This document shows, one piece after another, positions 22,640-32,636 of a DNA stretch of 64,000 bases. Positions within the stretch are counted from its first letter, which is position 1. Each line of letters opens with the position of its first letter. The position numbers and the translations under genes are program-made. Location of the stretch: the NCBI GenBank assembly GCA_963556195.1, contig OY744528.1:61985552-62049551 (forward strand), in the 5' to 3' direction. The notes beneath the pieces were generated by a model, which had not been told where the DNA came from, ran no database searches, and worked only from the letters and a program-made list of their open reading frames with translations. This stretch comes from Sepiola atlantica. Its lineage: Eukaryota > Mollusca > Cephalopoda > Sepiida > Sepiolidae.

Positions 22640-24450
22640 AGGTTAATTATTTTATATTGTTTTGAAAAAAAAAATTACAAATAAAATTTAAAAATTGAGA
22701 TAAAATGTTTTTGAACTGTCCAACTTCTTTGATGAAGATTTTGGTCAGATTTGTGTCTTTACACAGGTCTTTTAGATTTTTCGAGTTGTAGCATTTCCTT
22801 TCGCTTTGTTGTAGATCCTGACAGTCTATTAATATATGTTTGACTGTAAAAGGTTCTTGACATGATATACACATTGGAGATTCTTCATCTTTCAATAAAT
22901 GTTTGTGAGTAATATATGTATGTCCTATACAAAGTCTGGCTACTATAACCTTCTTGTCTTTCTGTAGCCTAAGGGCCATTCAGCAATAGTTGGGCAAATC
23001 TTGTGTAAATTATTACTTTGGCATTCATCCCAAGATTCTTGCCATTTTTCTTTAATTAACCTGTTTATGCAAGGTCGAAGATCAGTGTATGGACTCCTAG
23101 TATTCGTAGGTATCATGTTCAGCAATTCCTTTGCTGTTCTATCCACTTTTTCATTTTCACGAATGCCGATATGACTCGGTATCCAGCATAATTTCATTTT
23201 ACACTGCTTCTTGTTATAGATAGAGGTAATCTTGTTTAAGATTTTTATGATTAAAGAGTTATCCATTTTTTTGTTCTTCAGTGCTGTGAGCACCAATAGG
23301 GAGTCGGAGAAGATGATGAATTTATCAGTTCTTCTACTTTCTATTATTTTTTGAGCCAGGTAGATGGTTGCAGCTTCTGCACTAAATATTGATGCTTTGT
23401 CAGATAGTCTATACTGTATTTTTGTCTTATTTAAGATAACAGCGCATTCAACTCTGTCTGCACAACCGGTTTTGTTTGCATTTTAGAGCCATCAGTGTCG
23501 ATATGTTTTTATTCAGGGTACTTTTCCAGGATCACTAGTAGTTCTTCTTGGTAAGTAGATGGATGGGTACTTTTCCTGTGTAGGTTGTTTAGTGTTAGAA
23601 TCACTTCTCAGGGTCTGATAACCAAGGTTCTGTTTCAGACAAAGTGGAAATGTCAATGTAGGAAAGTTGGATTTTAGATTCTTTTATAATGGGTACTATT
23701 CTAAGGCCCAAGTTTTATCATTTTTCTTTTCTGTTCAAAAACGGTTCTAAGTTTTGGATTAAATATACAGTCGTATACTGGGTTGGTTGGACATGATTTT
23801 CATTTTATTATGTACTGCAGGGCAAATTTTTCACTTTTAAGGTTAAGGAGTGCTTCGTGGGCCTCTGCATATAGGCTCTCAGCTGGGGAGGTTCTGTATG
23901 AACCTAATACCAGTTTCAAGCTTCCATGGTGGATGGTATCAAGTTTATTTAGGTAGGACTTTCTGGCTGACCTATAGATAAGGCTGCCATAGTCCAATAT
24001 TGGGCTGATTTTAGTGCGGTAGAGATGTAAGAGTGTTTGTCTATCAGCTCTCCAGTGAGCAAGTACGCGTAAGAGTTGTGTAGCTTTAGTACATTTGTTT
24101 TTCAGATATTTTATGTGGAGAATAAAATTATGTTTTTTTTTCAAATATCACATCCAGAAATTGACAACTGGGATCTGCTCTACTTCGATCTTAATAAGGG
24201 GGTCATTATGTATTTTTCTTTGGGAGAAAAAGTGAAAGCATTTTGTTTTCGTTTTTGAGAAATTGAAACCGTTTTCTGCTGTCCAATTTGTTATTTTGTT
24301 TATGTTAAATTGAAGTTGTCGTTCAATCATGTTTATATATTTAGATCTATAGCAGATCATGAGGTCATCTTCATATAGGGCACCATTAACATTGGCAGGC
24401 AGTGCAGAACAGTATGGGGGAGAAGCTGGTTGTAACTACATCTACCCCAG
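22640..24450 (-). pseudogene. I-clade-type LINE: reverse transcriptase C-terminus plus RNase H, truncated
   Basis: On the minus strand: ALYEDDLMICYRSKYI (RT motif C, Y-x-D-D), FNFSKTKTKCFHF, FILHIKYLKNKCTKA, LYRTKISPILDYGSLIY, RKSYLNKLDTIHHGSLKL and YRTSPAESLYAEAHE. After a decayed stretch comes an RNase H-like end, MKLCWIPSHIGIRENEKVDR (H-x-G-I-x-G-N-E-x-x-D), and a Cys-rich tail CISCQEPFTVKHILIDC. The RT-RNase H order with a C-x2-C...H...C tail is that of the I/Nimb group. At least three frame breaks; the 5' half is absent. Confidence 0.8.
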
Positions 24451-25040
24451 TCTATGAATTATTGAATTTCAGGACTTAAATCTTGAGTAGGTGTTGTCAC
24501 ACTAAAAAATACCCACTTTGGCACCTTTAATGAAGATGTGTTTTGATTAACAGTTGCAAATGTATATACACTATGAATATCTGAACCTCAAAGTGTTTAC
24601 AAAGGTATGCATACTATATTCATATGCGTTCGGTTTACCACCTTTGGACTATTTTTAAAAACGCATGGATACATATATGCACTATGTAAACACACAGAAA
24701 ACCCTTTGATTTTGTGCCTTGGTACCCAGCTTTGGATCGGGTATTTTAGACGACGGTCACGTCTTTAGGGATTGCCAAGCATCACGTTAACAATTAATAT
24801 AGGTGTAACTAAATTGGCAAATGAACCAGATCGATAAAAACATGTTTTGAATGGATCACCATTTAGCAAGTGTTAAATTTTAATAATAGAATTTTGTTAA
24901 TAAAAAAGAGAAAATGTAAGTTAAAGAATAAAACATTTATATAACAACAATTTTACAATGATGTAAAATATACAAGATCAAAGTTTGTTGAAAGTTGAAC
25001 AGTTCTTGAATAGGAAAAAGACATGAGGGTTAAGTTTGTT
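24451..25040. other. Unassigned sequence
   Basis: No coding pattern or element boundary recognised. Confidence 0.35.
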
Positions 25041-25051
25041 TTCAAGTTCTG

Positions 25052-25052
<1 letters not shown>

Positions 25053-25121
<69 letters not shown>
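25053..25121 (+). repeat. (TG)n microsatellite
   Basis: About 68 bases of TG with one TATG interruption. The open frame through it is an artefact of the repeat. Confidence 0.95.
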
Positions 25122-25123
<2 letters not shown>

Positions 25124-25613
25124 TTACCTACTTGGGTCAAGCTGTTATTGGGGAGACAGCAGCCGTACTTAAAATGGATTTTCGGCTTGGCACTTCAAGT
25201 TGTATTTCTTCGATGGATGTTTCTTGTTGTTGCTGCTTTCATTGAGAGCCGAGGTGTGTCGTCTGCTTCACCAAGAAGAACTCTGATCTCATTAACCAGT
25301 TCAGCTGTTTATATCTGTGTTTCATTTCACACCTACTTGTTACATTCAGATTAAAAACACGTGTAAACCCTTTTCACTGAGTTCGCACTCTGTGCCAAAA
25401 TTTGTATGTACTTATTTTATTAGCAAATGACCTCGGTGATTCCCTTTTCAAGAAGGAAGAAAGAAATGAAAAGGAAAGAAGGGGAATGAAAAGGAAAGAG
25501 TAAGCCGAACGAACCTAGAAATAAAAAGGGTAACTAATACAAGTTAGCACTTTCCTTCAATGCCCGCTCTTAGTGAAAACATGGACATTTTAACTTGTAT
25601 TTTATTTATGTTA

Positions 25614-25666
<53 letters not shown>
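25614..25666 (+). repeat. (TA)n microsatellite
   Basis: About 50 bases of TA. Confidence 0.95.
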
Positions 25667-25669
<3 letters not shown>

Positions 25670-25754
25670 TACATGTGTAATATTACTAAACAAACTGTCT
25701 ATTTAATCTGTGGGGTTGGATAGAAACAAAAAAATACAACAGAAAAATAAGACT

Positions 25755-25845
25755 GGTACAAGATTCGAACGTGTGATTCATAAAAGGTGACCACCAAACA
25801 TGGGCGGTTCTTGGACCACTTGACTAACGATCCATACGTCCAGAT
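25755..25845 (-). mobile_element. tRNA-derived SINE head
   Basis: On the minus strand, CGTTAGTCAAGTGG (box A-like, T-R-G-Y-N-x-A-x-x-G-G) is followed about 45 bases later by GTTCGAATCTTG (box B). The stems do not close as in a functional tRNA, so this is a pol III SINE head rather than a tRNA gene. Confidence 0.6.
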
Positions 25846-26149
25846 AAAGCCAAAATTGTACAAATAATTCATTTACCAAACTTGTCGGCAAATCATGGTT
25901 TACGTTTTTACTAGCATGTAAACATATCTCCTTGCTGAATCAGATGAGCAAAATACGATGAACTTTTTTTAATATTGGACATTTATTTTTGACAGTATGT
26001 TATGCATTAAGCAGGGTATTTTTTTGTCGATTGTTTGTGTGGATAATATTATTATTATATTCGTATTAAATAAACTGTTTCTTTAATAATAATACCCGTG
26101 CCAACAATAGCATCACCCCTCCCATATATATAAAGATTAATGAAGGAAG

Positions 26150-26485
26150 AGAGATAAAGATGTACAAATGACAAATCTATTTCAACTTCGATTGTTCAAT
26201 GCAAGGTGTACTCGATAAAAACATGTTTATTTTTCTTTTCTTAAGCCAAGGCTTTTCAAAGATTAAAATCTTATCATCAGAGGAATTACATAGATGGATA
26301 AGTTGGCAGTGGAAAAGCCAAAATTTGAAAGAATATAAAGTAACGGAGAGTAAGAGTGTGTGTGTAAAAAAATATGGAGTCTGTCCAGTTGGTGAATGTC
26401 CGTAGATAAGGTGTCCAGTGAATGGAGATTTAAAGATGGAAAAAAAGGGTTTCGTGAAGGCAGCGTTGAAGATGTTCAAAATGAA
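26150..26485 (-). mobile_element. Unassigned retroelement-like tail carrying the hammerhead-like fold
   Basis: The 100-codon minus-strand frame has no domain. Its composition and the ribozyme-like motif inside it suggest the non-coding end of a retroelement (Penelope-like or retrozyme). No boundaries or target duplications could be set. Confidence 0.35.
26231..26290 (-). ncRNA. Hammerhead-ribozyme-like fold (type I)
   Basis: Minus strand: CTGATGA (26280-26274); stem II AAGATT/AATCTT with a TT loop (26272-26259); GAAA (26257-26254); stem III AGCC/GGCT with a TT loop (26253-26244), extended by an A-U pair using the last A of GAAA; then U-A as the cleavage dinucleotide (26243-26242). Stem I pairs the bases before CTGATGA with those after the cleavage site (four of five pairs). 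All core positions of the hammerhead are present. Weak points are the U-U closing mismatch in stem II and the short stem I. Activity is unproven. Confidence 0.5.
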
Positions 26486-26647
26486 GTAAATCCAATAGAA
26501 AGATGTTTAATTCAATCGTAGATGAAACACACTTATTCGGATGAGAATTAGGACCATTTTATTTTATATATATATATATATATTGCCCGCTACTTCTAAA
26601 GTCTCTTGCTTCATAGTTCTATTCATACTTAAAAATTGAGAAGATAA

Positions 26648-26657
26648 CAGATGTACA

Positions 26658-26712
<55 letters not shown>

Positions 26713-26716
26713 ATAT
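26648..26716 (+). repeat. (TG)n(TA)n(TG)n compound microsatellite
   Basis: TG, then about 40 bases of TA, then TG again. A shorter TA run is at 26566-26582. Confidence 0.9.
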
Positions 26717-26795
26717 TTTTACCGGGGGTGTAGAAATACGTGGCATAGTACCCAGATGCGATACTACCCTACTCGGCGAGATGGACCCATAGATT

Positions 26796-27485
26796 TTGTT
26801 AGATCATCTATCTAGGAGATGGAAACTCCGATATAAAACTTGCGCTCTACATCGTCTCTCAGTTATTTTGCTTCGTCTTGTCACTGAGACCAGATTTCTT
26901 AGAAGGAGAGTGTGCTCTGTGTGTCGTACTAGCACACAGCATGGCCATTTACATGTACGGATATCCTTACAAGATCCACGGCGACCGGAGATAGAAAGAC
27001 AAATAGGTGGAGTGGGCTTTACTGTTTGCACAGAGTTAGTCAATAGAATTGAGCAGCCCCATGGCTTTGGTGATAGGATTATGCACCTTCGTGTACCATT
27101 GGGCTGCAACCGCTTTATGACTGTCATTTCGGTTTATGCTCCAACTATTAGCAGTGACGAAGGGGATATTATATCCTTCTATCAATATCTCAAGACGGTA
27201 CTAATCTTGATCCCATAAGCTGACAAAATTGTTATTCTCTGAGATTTCAATGCCAGAGTGGGGACAGATCATGAAACATGGACTGCATTAGGTAAATATG
27301 GAGTGGGGAGCATGCATTGCAATGGTATTCGCCATCTCCACTTCTGCACTGAATTTGGTCTCATCATCTGCAACACTTTCTCGCATCAGAAGGCAACTCA
27401 TAAGGCAACTCATGGTCAAAGCATGGGCACATCCTCGATTATATTATTACCCGAAGGTGAGACCTTGAAGATGTGTGCAATGTAA
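26796..27485 (+). pseudogene. LINE endonuclease domain (frameshifted)
   Basis: After a scrambled start (LVTETRFL is the L-S-E-T-R motif with Ser changed to Val), GGVGFTVCTELVNRIEQPHG, LRVPLGCNRFMTVISVYAPT and DEGDIISFYQYLKTVL are clear. Past a stop, DFNARVGTDHETWTALGKYG and LIICNTFS follow. These are the E-T, V-Y-A-P, D-F-N-A-R-V-G motifs of the AP-type endonuclease. The terminal S-D-H region is recognisable only as a CGSDHKPL-like remnant near 27495. At least two shifts and one stop. Confidence 0.75.
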
Positions 27486-28010
27486 GGTGCAGAGTGTGGT
27501 TCAGATCACAAGCCTTTGCATGGTAAACTGAAACTCCATGTCATGCGTCAATCTTGCTCTCGGGGAGTAAAACTTCCCAAACGCATTGATGTATCGAGAC
27601 TGCAGAACATGAGTGCATGTGGCGATCTTCAAGACGCACTCAAGAATGTAGAGTTTGATGGTACATGGAACCATTTCAGGACTCTGATCTACAAGGCCAG
27701 CGTCGAGGTTCTTGGTCTTAAACAGCGGAATCATCATGACTGGTTCGATGACAATGACTACCAGATTAACAAGTTTCTGGAAGAGAAAAACAGGCTGTAC
27801 CAGCGATACCTCAATGCACCCAACAAAACCCGTGGCTCTCTACAGCAAGATTTTGAGAATACAAAATCGGCACTTTAGCACAATATTCGTAAAATAAAGA
27901 ACCAATGGTGGCTGGATATTTCTGAGAAAACACAGAAAGCCTATGATAGGAAAGATATGAAAACTATTTATCACTTGATTAGGCATGTTTTTGAACTATA
28001 ATCCTCATCT

Positions 28011-29350
28011 ATGGTGCCACTCAGGTCCAAAGATGGGTCTCTCCTCCATAAAAGATCCAAGGATATTATGAAACGGTGGACTGAGCATTTCACGGATCTA
28101 TTTTATAATCCATCAGTTGTTGATAATGAGGTCATCAATAGTCTGCCGCATGAGGCTATCAACCATGTGATGATGGACCACCCCATCCTCCTTGAGATTC
28201 AAAATATTATCAAGGAAATTGATATCGGGAAGGCACCTGGCCTTGATGGCATCCCTGTTGAGGTTATCCGTTTTGGGGGTGACAGGATCGCTGAAGAAAT
28301 CCACTGTTTAATATCTGACATATGGATGAGTGCCCCTGTACCTCAGGATTGGATAGATGCAACTTTGATCTCGCTATATAAGGGAAAAGGAATTTGATCA
28401 GCCTGTGGCTTCTTGAAGCCGTGGGTAAGATATTTTCAAAGATGTTGCTTAACCGGCTTACTTTGTTATTCCGGAATGCCAAAGCGACTTTAGGTCATGG
28501 CACGATGGATATGATCTTCAGGAAAAGGTCATCGAACAACGGGTAGCACTCTATCAAGTTTTTGTGGACCTGACAAAAACTTTCGACACTGTTAATAGAG
28601 CAGCGTTATGGACAATCCTCGGTAAAATTGGATGCCCATCAGGATTCATAAAAATGCTTAAAAAACTTCACCAGGACATAAAGGCACACATCGATTTCGA
28701 TGGGTCAATCTCTGAACCAATAGCTATTGAGAACAGTGTTAAACAGAATGACATTCTTGCACCGACATTGTTCTCTATCTATTTTGAAACATCCCTCTTC
28801 CACGCCTTTAAGAACTGTAGCACCGGTGTTCATTGCCCACACCAACGAGGATATGCAGATGATGATGGACCTCTTCTTTCGAGCATGTACCACCTTTGGA
28901 CTCACCATCAATCTGGAGAAAACTAAGGTAATGCTCACTACTCCTCCAGAACTCCAATATGTAGAGCCTAACATCTACATCAAAGAAACTAGATTAAGTG
29001 CAGTTGACTCATTTGTATATCTTGGTAGCACTCTTTTCTGGGATGGATCCATCAACTCTGAGATATCTAGAATTGAAAAGGCTAGCAACGCTTTTGGTAG
29101 GCTTGAATGGCGCATGTGGTCAGACAGAACCATTATTACCAAAATAAAAATTTTGTGTGCACAAGTTATGCGTCTTCTCTGTTCTCCTGTATTCAACATA
29201 TTGCAGACACATCAAGGTTCTGGAGAGGTTCCAGCAAACGTGTCTCAGGAAGATCCTAAATATTAAGTGGCAATCATATACACCAGACACCAATGTTCTT
29301 GTTCTAGAGCAAGCTGGAGTGCCGAGCATAGAAGTGGGTATTATACATAG
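28011..29350 (+). pseudogene. LINE reverse transcriptase domain (frameshifted)
   Basis: The first frame (28011-28397) holds RWTEHFTDLFYNPSVVD, IGKAPGLDGIPVEVIRFGGD and APVPQDWIDATLISLYKGKG. After a break, FVDLTKTFDTVNR (motif A, with Thr for the usual Ala), then NDILAPTLFSIYF (motif B region, where the usual Q-G-C-V-L is N-D-I-L) and GYADD (motif C) follow. The thumb continues as TFGLTINLEKTKVM and VDSFVYLGSTLFWDGS. Thumb-end residues CRHIKVLERFQQTCLRKILN run to about 29350. Substitutions in motifs A and B plus frame breaks mean no activity. Confidence 0.8.
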
Positions 29351-29354
29351 TTAG

Positions 29355-29930
29355 ATGCGCTGGGCAGAGCACTTAGTTAGGATGGGAGATTACAGGCTCC
29401 CTAAGCAACTGTTATATTGGGAACTGCTGTACGGAAAACGTCCGAGACACAAACTTAACTTACGTTTTAAAGATGTAATAAAAAACAACCTGAAAACCCT
29501 TGATATGAACATGGAGAACTGGGAGTGGATGTCTCTGGAGCGATCGGTCTGGCGCAAGTGTATCTATTATGGCTGTGGCAGATTTGAGGCAAAGCGTATA
29601 GAGTACTCCATCTTTAAACGAACTGTGTGGAAGCAATCAGTGCCAAACATCCCAGCCACATTTCAACCTTACCATGTGTGTGGTTTATGTGGAAGAGTCT
29701 GTCTGTCTGTCAAGAGCTGGTCTACTGAGTCACATGAGATCCCATGGTAGGAGCCTAATAGACAAGTATCAAACAGGAGTTTAATATAGCTACATACAAA
29801 CGGAAACCAGTGGCCTTGTGTGTCATATCTGCAGCAAGACTTGTAAAAATAAGTCGGGCCTGCTAAGCCATCTGCGTGCCCACAACCGGGCATTGCAATC
29901 TTGTGGGGATGGCATTCTTCTGTAAGACTT
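29355..29930 (+). pseudogene. LINE C-terminal domain with two C2H2 zinc fingers
   Basis: The frame 29355-29750 reads MRWAEHLVRMGDYRLPKQLL and YGKRPRHKLNLRFKDVIKN, the usual W-x-G-H-V-x-R-M ... L-Y-x-E-L-x-x-G-x-R-x-x-G-x-x-x-x-R-x-K-D end. It then reaches CGLCGRVCLS and, after a shift, LLSHMRSHGR. A second finger, CHICSKTCKNKSGLLSHLRAH, follows at about 29820-29885. C2H2 fingers at the polyprotein end are known in some LINE lineages and probably aid target or RNA binding. Confidence 0.75.
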
Positions 29931-30081
29931 GATTCTTGTGGGGAGCATCACAGCTACCACATATTACCGAGTTGTTTGAGCTGTCTTTTGAACTTGTTTT
30001 CCTTTTTTTCTATTAAGTGATTTCAATTAGATCAATCCCCTGTGGGGTATGGTCAATTGTTGAGGTCAATATCTTAGGTTT

Positions 30082-30150
30082 TGTATCTCCCCTGATGAAC
30101 TGCCTAGCAAGCACCTTGCTATGTAGCGAAACACGTGTAGGGAACTATAA
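30082..30150 (+). ncRNA. Hammerhead-ribozyme-like fold (type I) in LINE 3' tail
   Basis: CTGATGA at 30092-30098 and GAAA at 30128-30131 flank a stem II of 13 positions (30099-30111 against 30115-30127, loop CAC) with 11 pairs. Mismatches are only at the A-C closing pair and one C-U. Stem III is the last A of GAAA plus CA pairing with UGU (30131-30133 with 30136-30138, 2-base loop). The cleavage site is U-A at 30138-30139. Stem I pairs 30140-30143 with 30088-30091 and, past a 2x2 internal loop, 30146-30150 with 30081-30085. A tiny stem III is typical of type-I hammerheads in Penelope-like elements. Activity is unproven; the A-C closing pair may weaken it. Confidence 0.55.
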
Positions 30151-30338
30151 CTTTACAAAATAAATAAATAATAAAATAAAAGATTTTTTTCGTTGTGATG
30201 AATCCTCTCTGGAAAAAAATATATTGGTAAACTCTCCAAATATACGTATAAATGCTCTGTACCCTATAATCGGGGCTCATCGAGCTTGTTTTTATTGGTC
30301 TTGTTCCGGACTTTACTGAATATTCTCAGTGAAACATC

Positions 30339-30339
<1 letters not shown>

Positions 30340-30416
<77 letters not shown>
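30340..30416 (+). repeat. (TC)n(TA)n microsatellite
   Basis: About 28 bases of TC followed by about 48 of TA. Confidence 0.95.
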
Positions 30417-30419
<3 letters not shown>

Positions 30420-30646
30420 TTACGTAGTTTTCTTATTGTTTTTGTTTTTCTGGCGATAGAAGAGCGTTGTTTTTAGTATTTTTCCATTTCCTAAGCGGTA
30501 AAGGGCGACTTAATGCAATATTTTGCATACTGTTTATCCCTTAGGAAGTGGAGAAATACTAATAACACCTCTGTTTCTATCACCAGTAAAATCAATAACA
30601 AAACTACGTAACTTAATATATTTAGGCGATAAAAATCGTACATATT

Positions 30647-30775
30647 CTGGGCACGGTGTCTTGGTCTGGTGGTAAGGCGTTAAACTACAAATAATATAAT
30701 TGAGGGTTTGATCCTTGTCTAGGTTAGTCATGCTGATGACGGCTGATAGACCAGAATCATGTGTCCATGAAATAG
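30647..30775 (+). mobile_element. tRNA-derived SINE
   Basis: GGGCACGGTGTCTTGGTCTG, with box A TGGTCTGGTGGTAAGGC, is followed by box B GGGTTTGATCC at 30703-30713. The tail then runs TAGTCATGCTGATGACGGC. The spacing between the boxes is about 35 bases, as in tRNA-related SINEs; the acceptor stem does not close, so this is not a tRNA gene. It is followed by (TC)n(TA)n. Confidence 0.65.
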
Positions 30776-30799
30776 TTTTATATATACGTAAAAATTAAT

Positions 30800-30945
<146 letters not shown>

Positions 30946-31193
30946 TGTTTGTATTAATCCCAGAATTTAAAAAAATATGTTTCAAATGTAGTAAATACTG
31001 AATAAAGATAAAATCACTTTAAATATTCATTGTAGAAAAAGTGCAATTCGGAATATATATATTAAGAAAAAGAAAAAAATTTTTATAAATATTTTTACAT
31101 TAACATTATTTTTATACACTGAGCATTGTCTCATAAAGCACTTTTGCAATATCTAAAAAATAATGCCAGTTTAAAAAAAAAAAGAATATTCTA

Positions 31194-32420
31194 TTGAACT
31201 TTCTTGACTGGAGCAATTTTGTTTTGGTTATTCTTCATTTTGTATTGTCTCCTCTAACCGATATTAATTCAATTTTGTACCCGATATTAACTCTTCTAGA
31301 GCATTCATTTGTATCAGATATTTTAAATTCTTTCATAGCCGATATTATTTTTTATTCTTATTTATTAATTGAAATCATGTTTGCATCGAATGACCACATG
31401 AGAGACAAAGCAGGAGCCATTAAATTCCTGCAAGAAAGTGGTTTGGTTGGGGGATTGATTGGTTTGGTTGGAGGATTGATTGGTTTGGAAGAAGTCAAGA
31501 TGAAGAATGTAACTTGATAGAGTTAGTTGTATCTGGTCGCATCTGACTGAACTAGAATATTAAACAAGAAAAGGGTCACCATCTTCCATAAATGAGACTA
31601 ACATCTTCACAATCAAATAGGTATCAACTTTTATTCAAGGGAACACTAGAACATAACGAGAATTATTCGGTAAGCTGGCTTTTGTCTATAAACGAATGCT
31701 ATATCCTGGAGTTCCATTCTAGCTGGCCGCTCATAGTGAAATGGCGAGCACAGGATAACATCTTATCAAGAGACGATCAAAATGGGAACTGATCTTGAAT
31801 TGGATTTTTTGGCGTCGAGATACGTTTACGTGTATTTATCATGATTCTGTGCAGATGTATCATAACACCCACACAGTTAACAGTTCAGGTTCGAGTGTGC
31901 ATGCACAAAGCCAAACCACAACTCAATCTAACGCATGATACTGCATGTACAGATAAACAAAAGTAGATCTCTCATGCAACTGCTACAATAGTATTTTTTA
32001 CAAAGCTCGATCAATTATTTTTCAAAACATTCGTTACAATCTTATAACCTAATCCTAAACCTAAGCTAACACTAACTGGCAGCTACTCAGATTTAGGGTT
32101 AGTGGTAAAACAATTTTTTTTAACTGTCCTAAAACTCGAATGTGGTCCGTTAAATTTATATACAAAACCGATCCTCCACTCTAAATTCTAAAATAAAAAA
32201 AAAAAAATAGTCTCCTTAAAAAAGTAGAATCTCATATTTTTTCTTGGAGGGGGGGGGGGGGGTCAGTAAAGGGTGTTGATCTACAAATGTACCCCCTCCC
32301 CCCCCCAAAAAAAAAAGAAAAAGCATCTTTCTTGTTACGGTCTTATTTTTTTTAGGTAGAGAAAATAGTGTAACACCGTAGTAAAGAAAAAAAATTTGCA
32401 GAAACGAAATTGCTCCAGTC
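31194..32420. mobile_element. Inverted-repeat (TIR) DNA element, copy 1, carrying a ~600-bp insertion
   Basis: The left end TTGAACTTTCTTGACTGGAG-CAATTT recurs inverted as GAAATTGCTCCAGTC at 32406-32420. A second copy at 49641-51401 shares both ends and inner landmarks (TCTCCTCTAACCGAT, AACCTAATCCTAA, TAACTGGCAGCTACT, GTGTAACACCGTAGTAA). Relative to it, 31384-32005 here is extra and includes a tandem GGTTTGGTTGG-GGATTGATT pair at 31440-31490. A telomere-like CCTAAACCTAAG patch lies at 32049-32066. No transposase. Confidence 0.65.
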
Positions 32421-32521
32421 CAAATGTTTTTGTGGAAATTGATTTCATATGATTTAATTCAGCAAAAAAATGTATTTTTGTTGGAAGTAAAATCTGACGA
32501 CGTTTGTTTTGTGTTTTACAG

Positions 32522-32636
32522 ATTAGAAGCCGTGACAAAGATTACGCATCTTCGGTTGGATACAGAATCAATAGAGAGCATCAACTTCATTCACCTGCTG
32601 AACGAATCAGTCTTAACAAACATTTACCTTCAAAAT
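32522..32636 (+). CDS. LRRC46: LRRC46 exon (first LRRs)
   Basis: Acceptor TTTTACAG and donor AAT|GTAAGT. The first base completes a codon begun in the previous exon, then 38 codons run from LEAVTKITHL to TNIYLQN and end in phase 0. It carries the first recognisable leucine-rich repeat pair. The acceptor lies only about 100 bp from the right terminal inverted repeat of a DNA element ending near 32420. Confidence 0.85.

Larger units (their letters stand above)
26790..30175 (+). mobile_element. Zinc-finger LINE (RTE-like, endonuclease + RT + C2H2 tail), near full length, inactive
   Basis: The endonuclease (about 26870-27470), linker (27510-28000), reverse transcriptase (28010-28960), C-terminal domain (28970-29640), C2H2 zinc-finger tail (29670-29900) and 3' UTR with an A-rich end near 30160-30180 are all present on the plus strand. 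They are split over at least six frames. The clade assignment (RTE-like, of the kind often mis-annotated as craniofacial development protein 2) is from general knowledge. The 3' UTR contains a complete hammerhead-like fold at 30082-30150. Confidence 0.8.

Noticed and set aside
25140..25360. Possible exon region after the (TG)n array
   Set aside because: Open on both strands for short stretches, but with no acceptor/donor pair, no family similarity and no phase match to LRRC46.
30647..30722. Functional tRNA genes at this and the three other box A/box B sites
   Set aside because: Acceptor and anticodon stems do not close and each has a non-tRNA tail or microsatellite; these are SINE heads.
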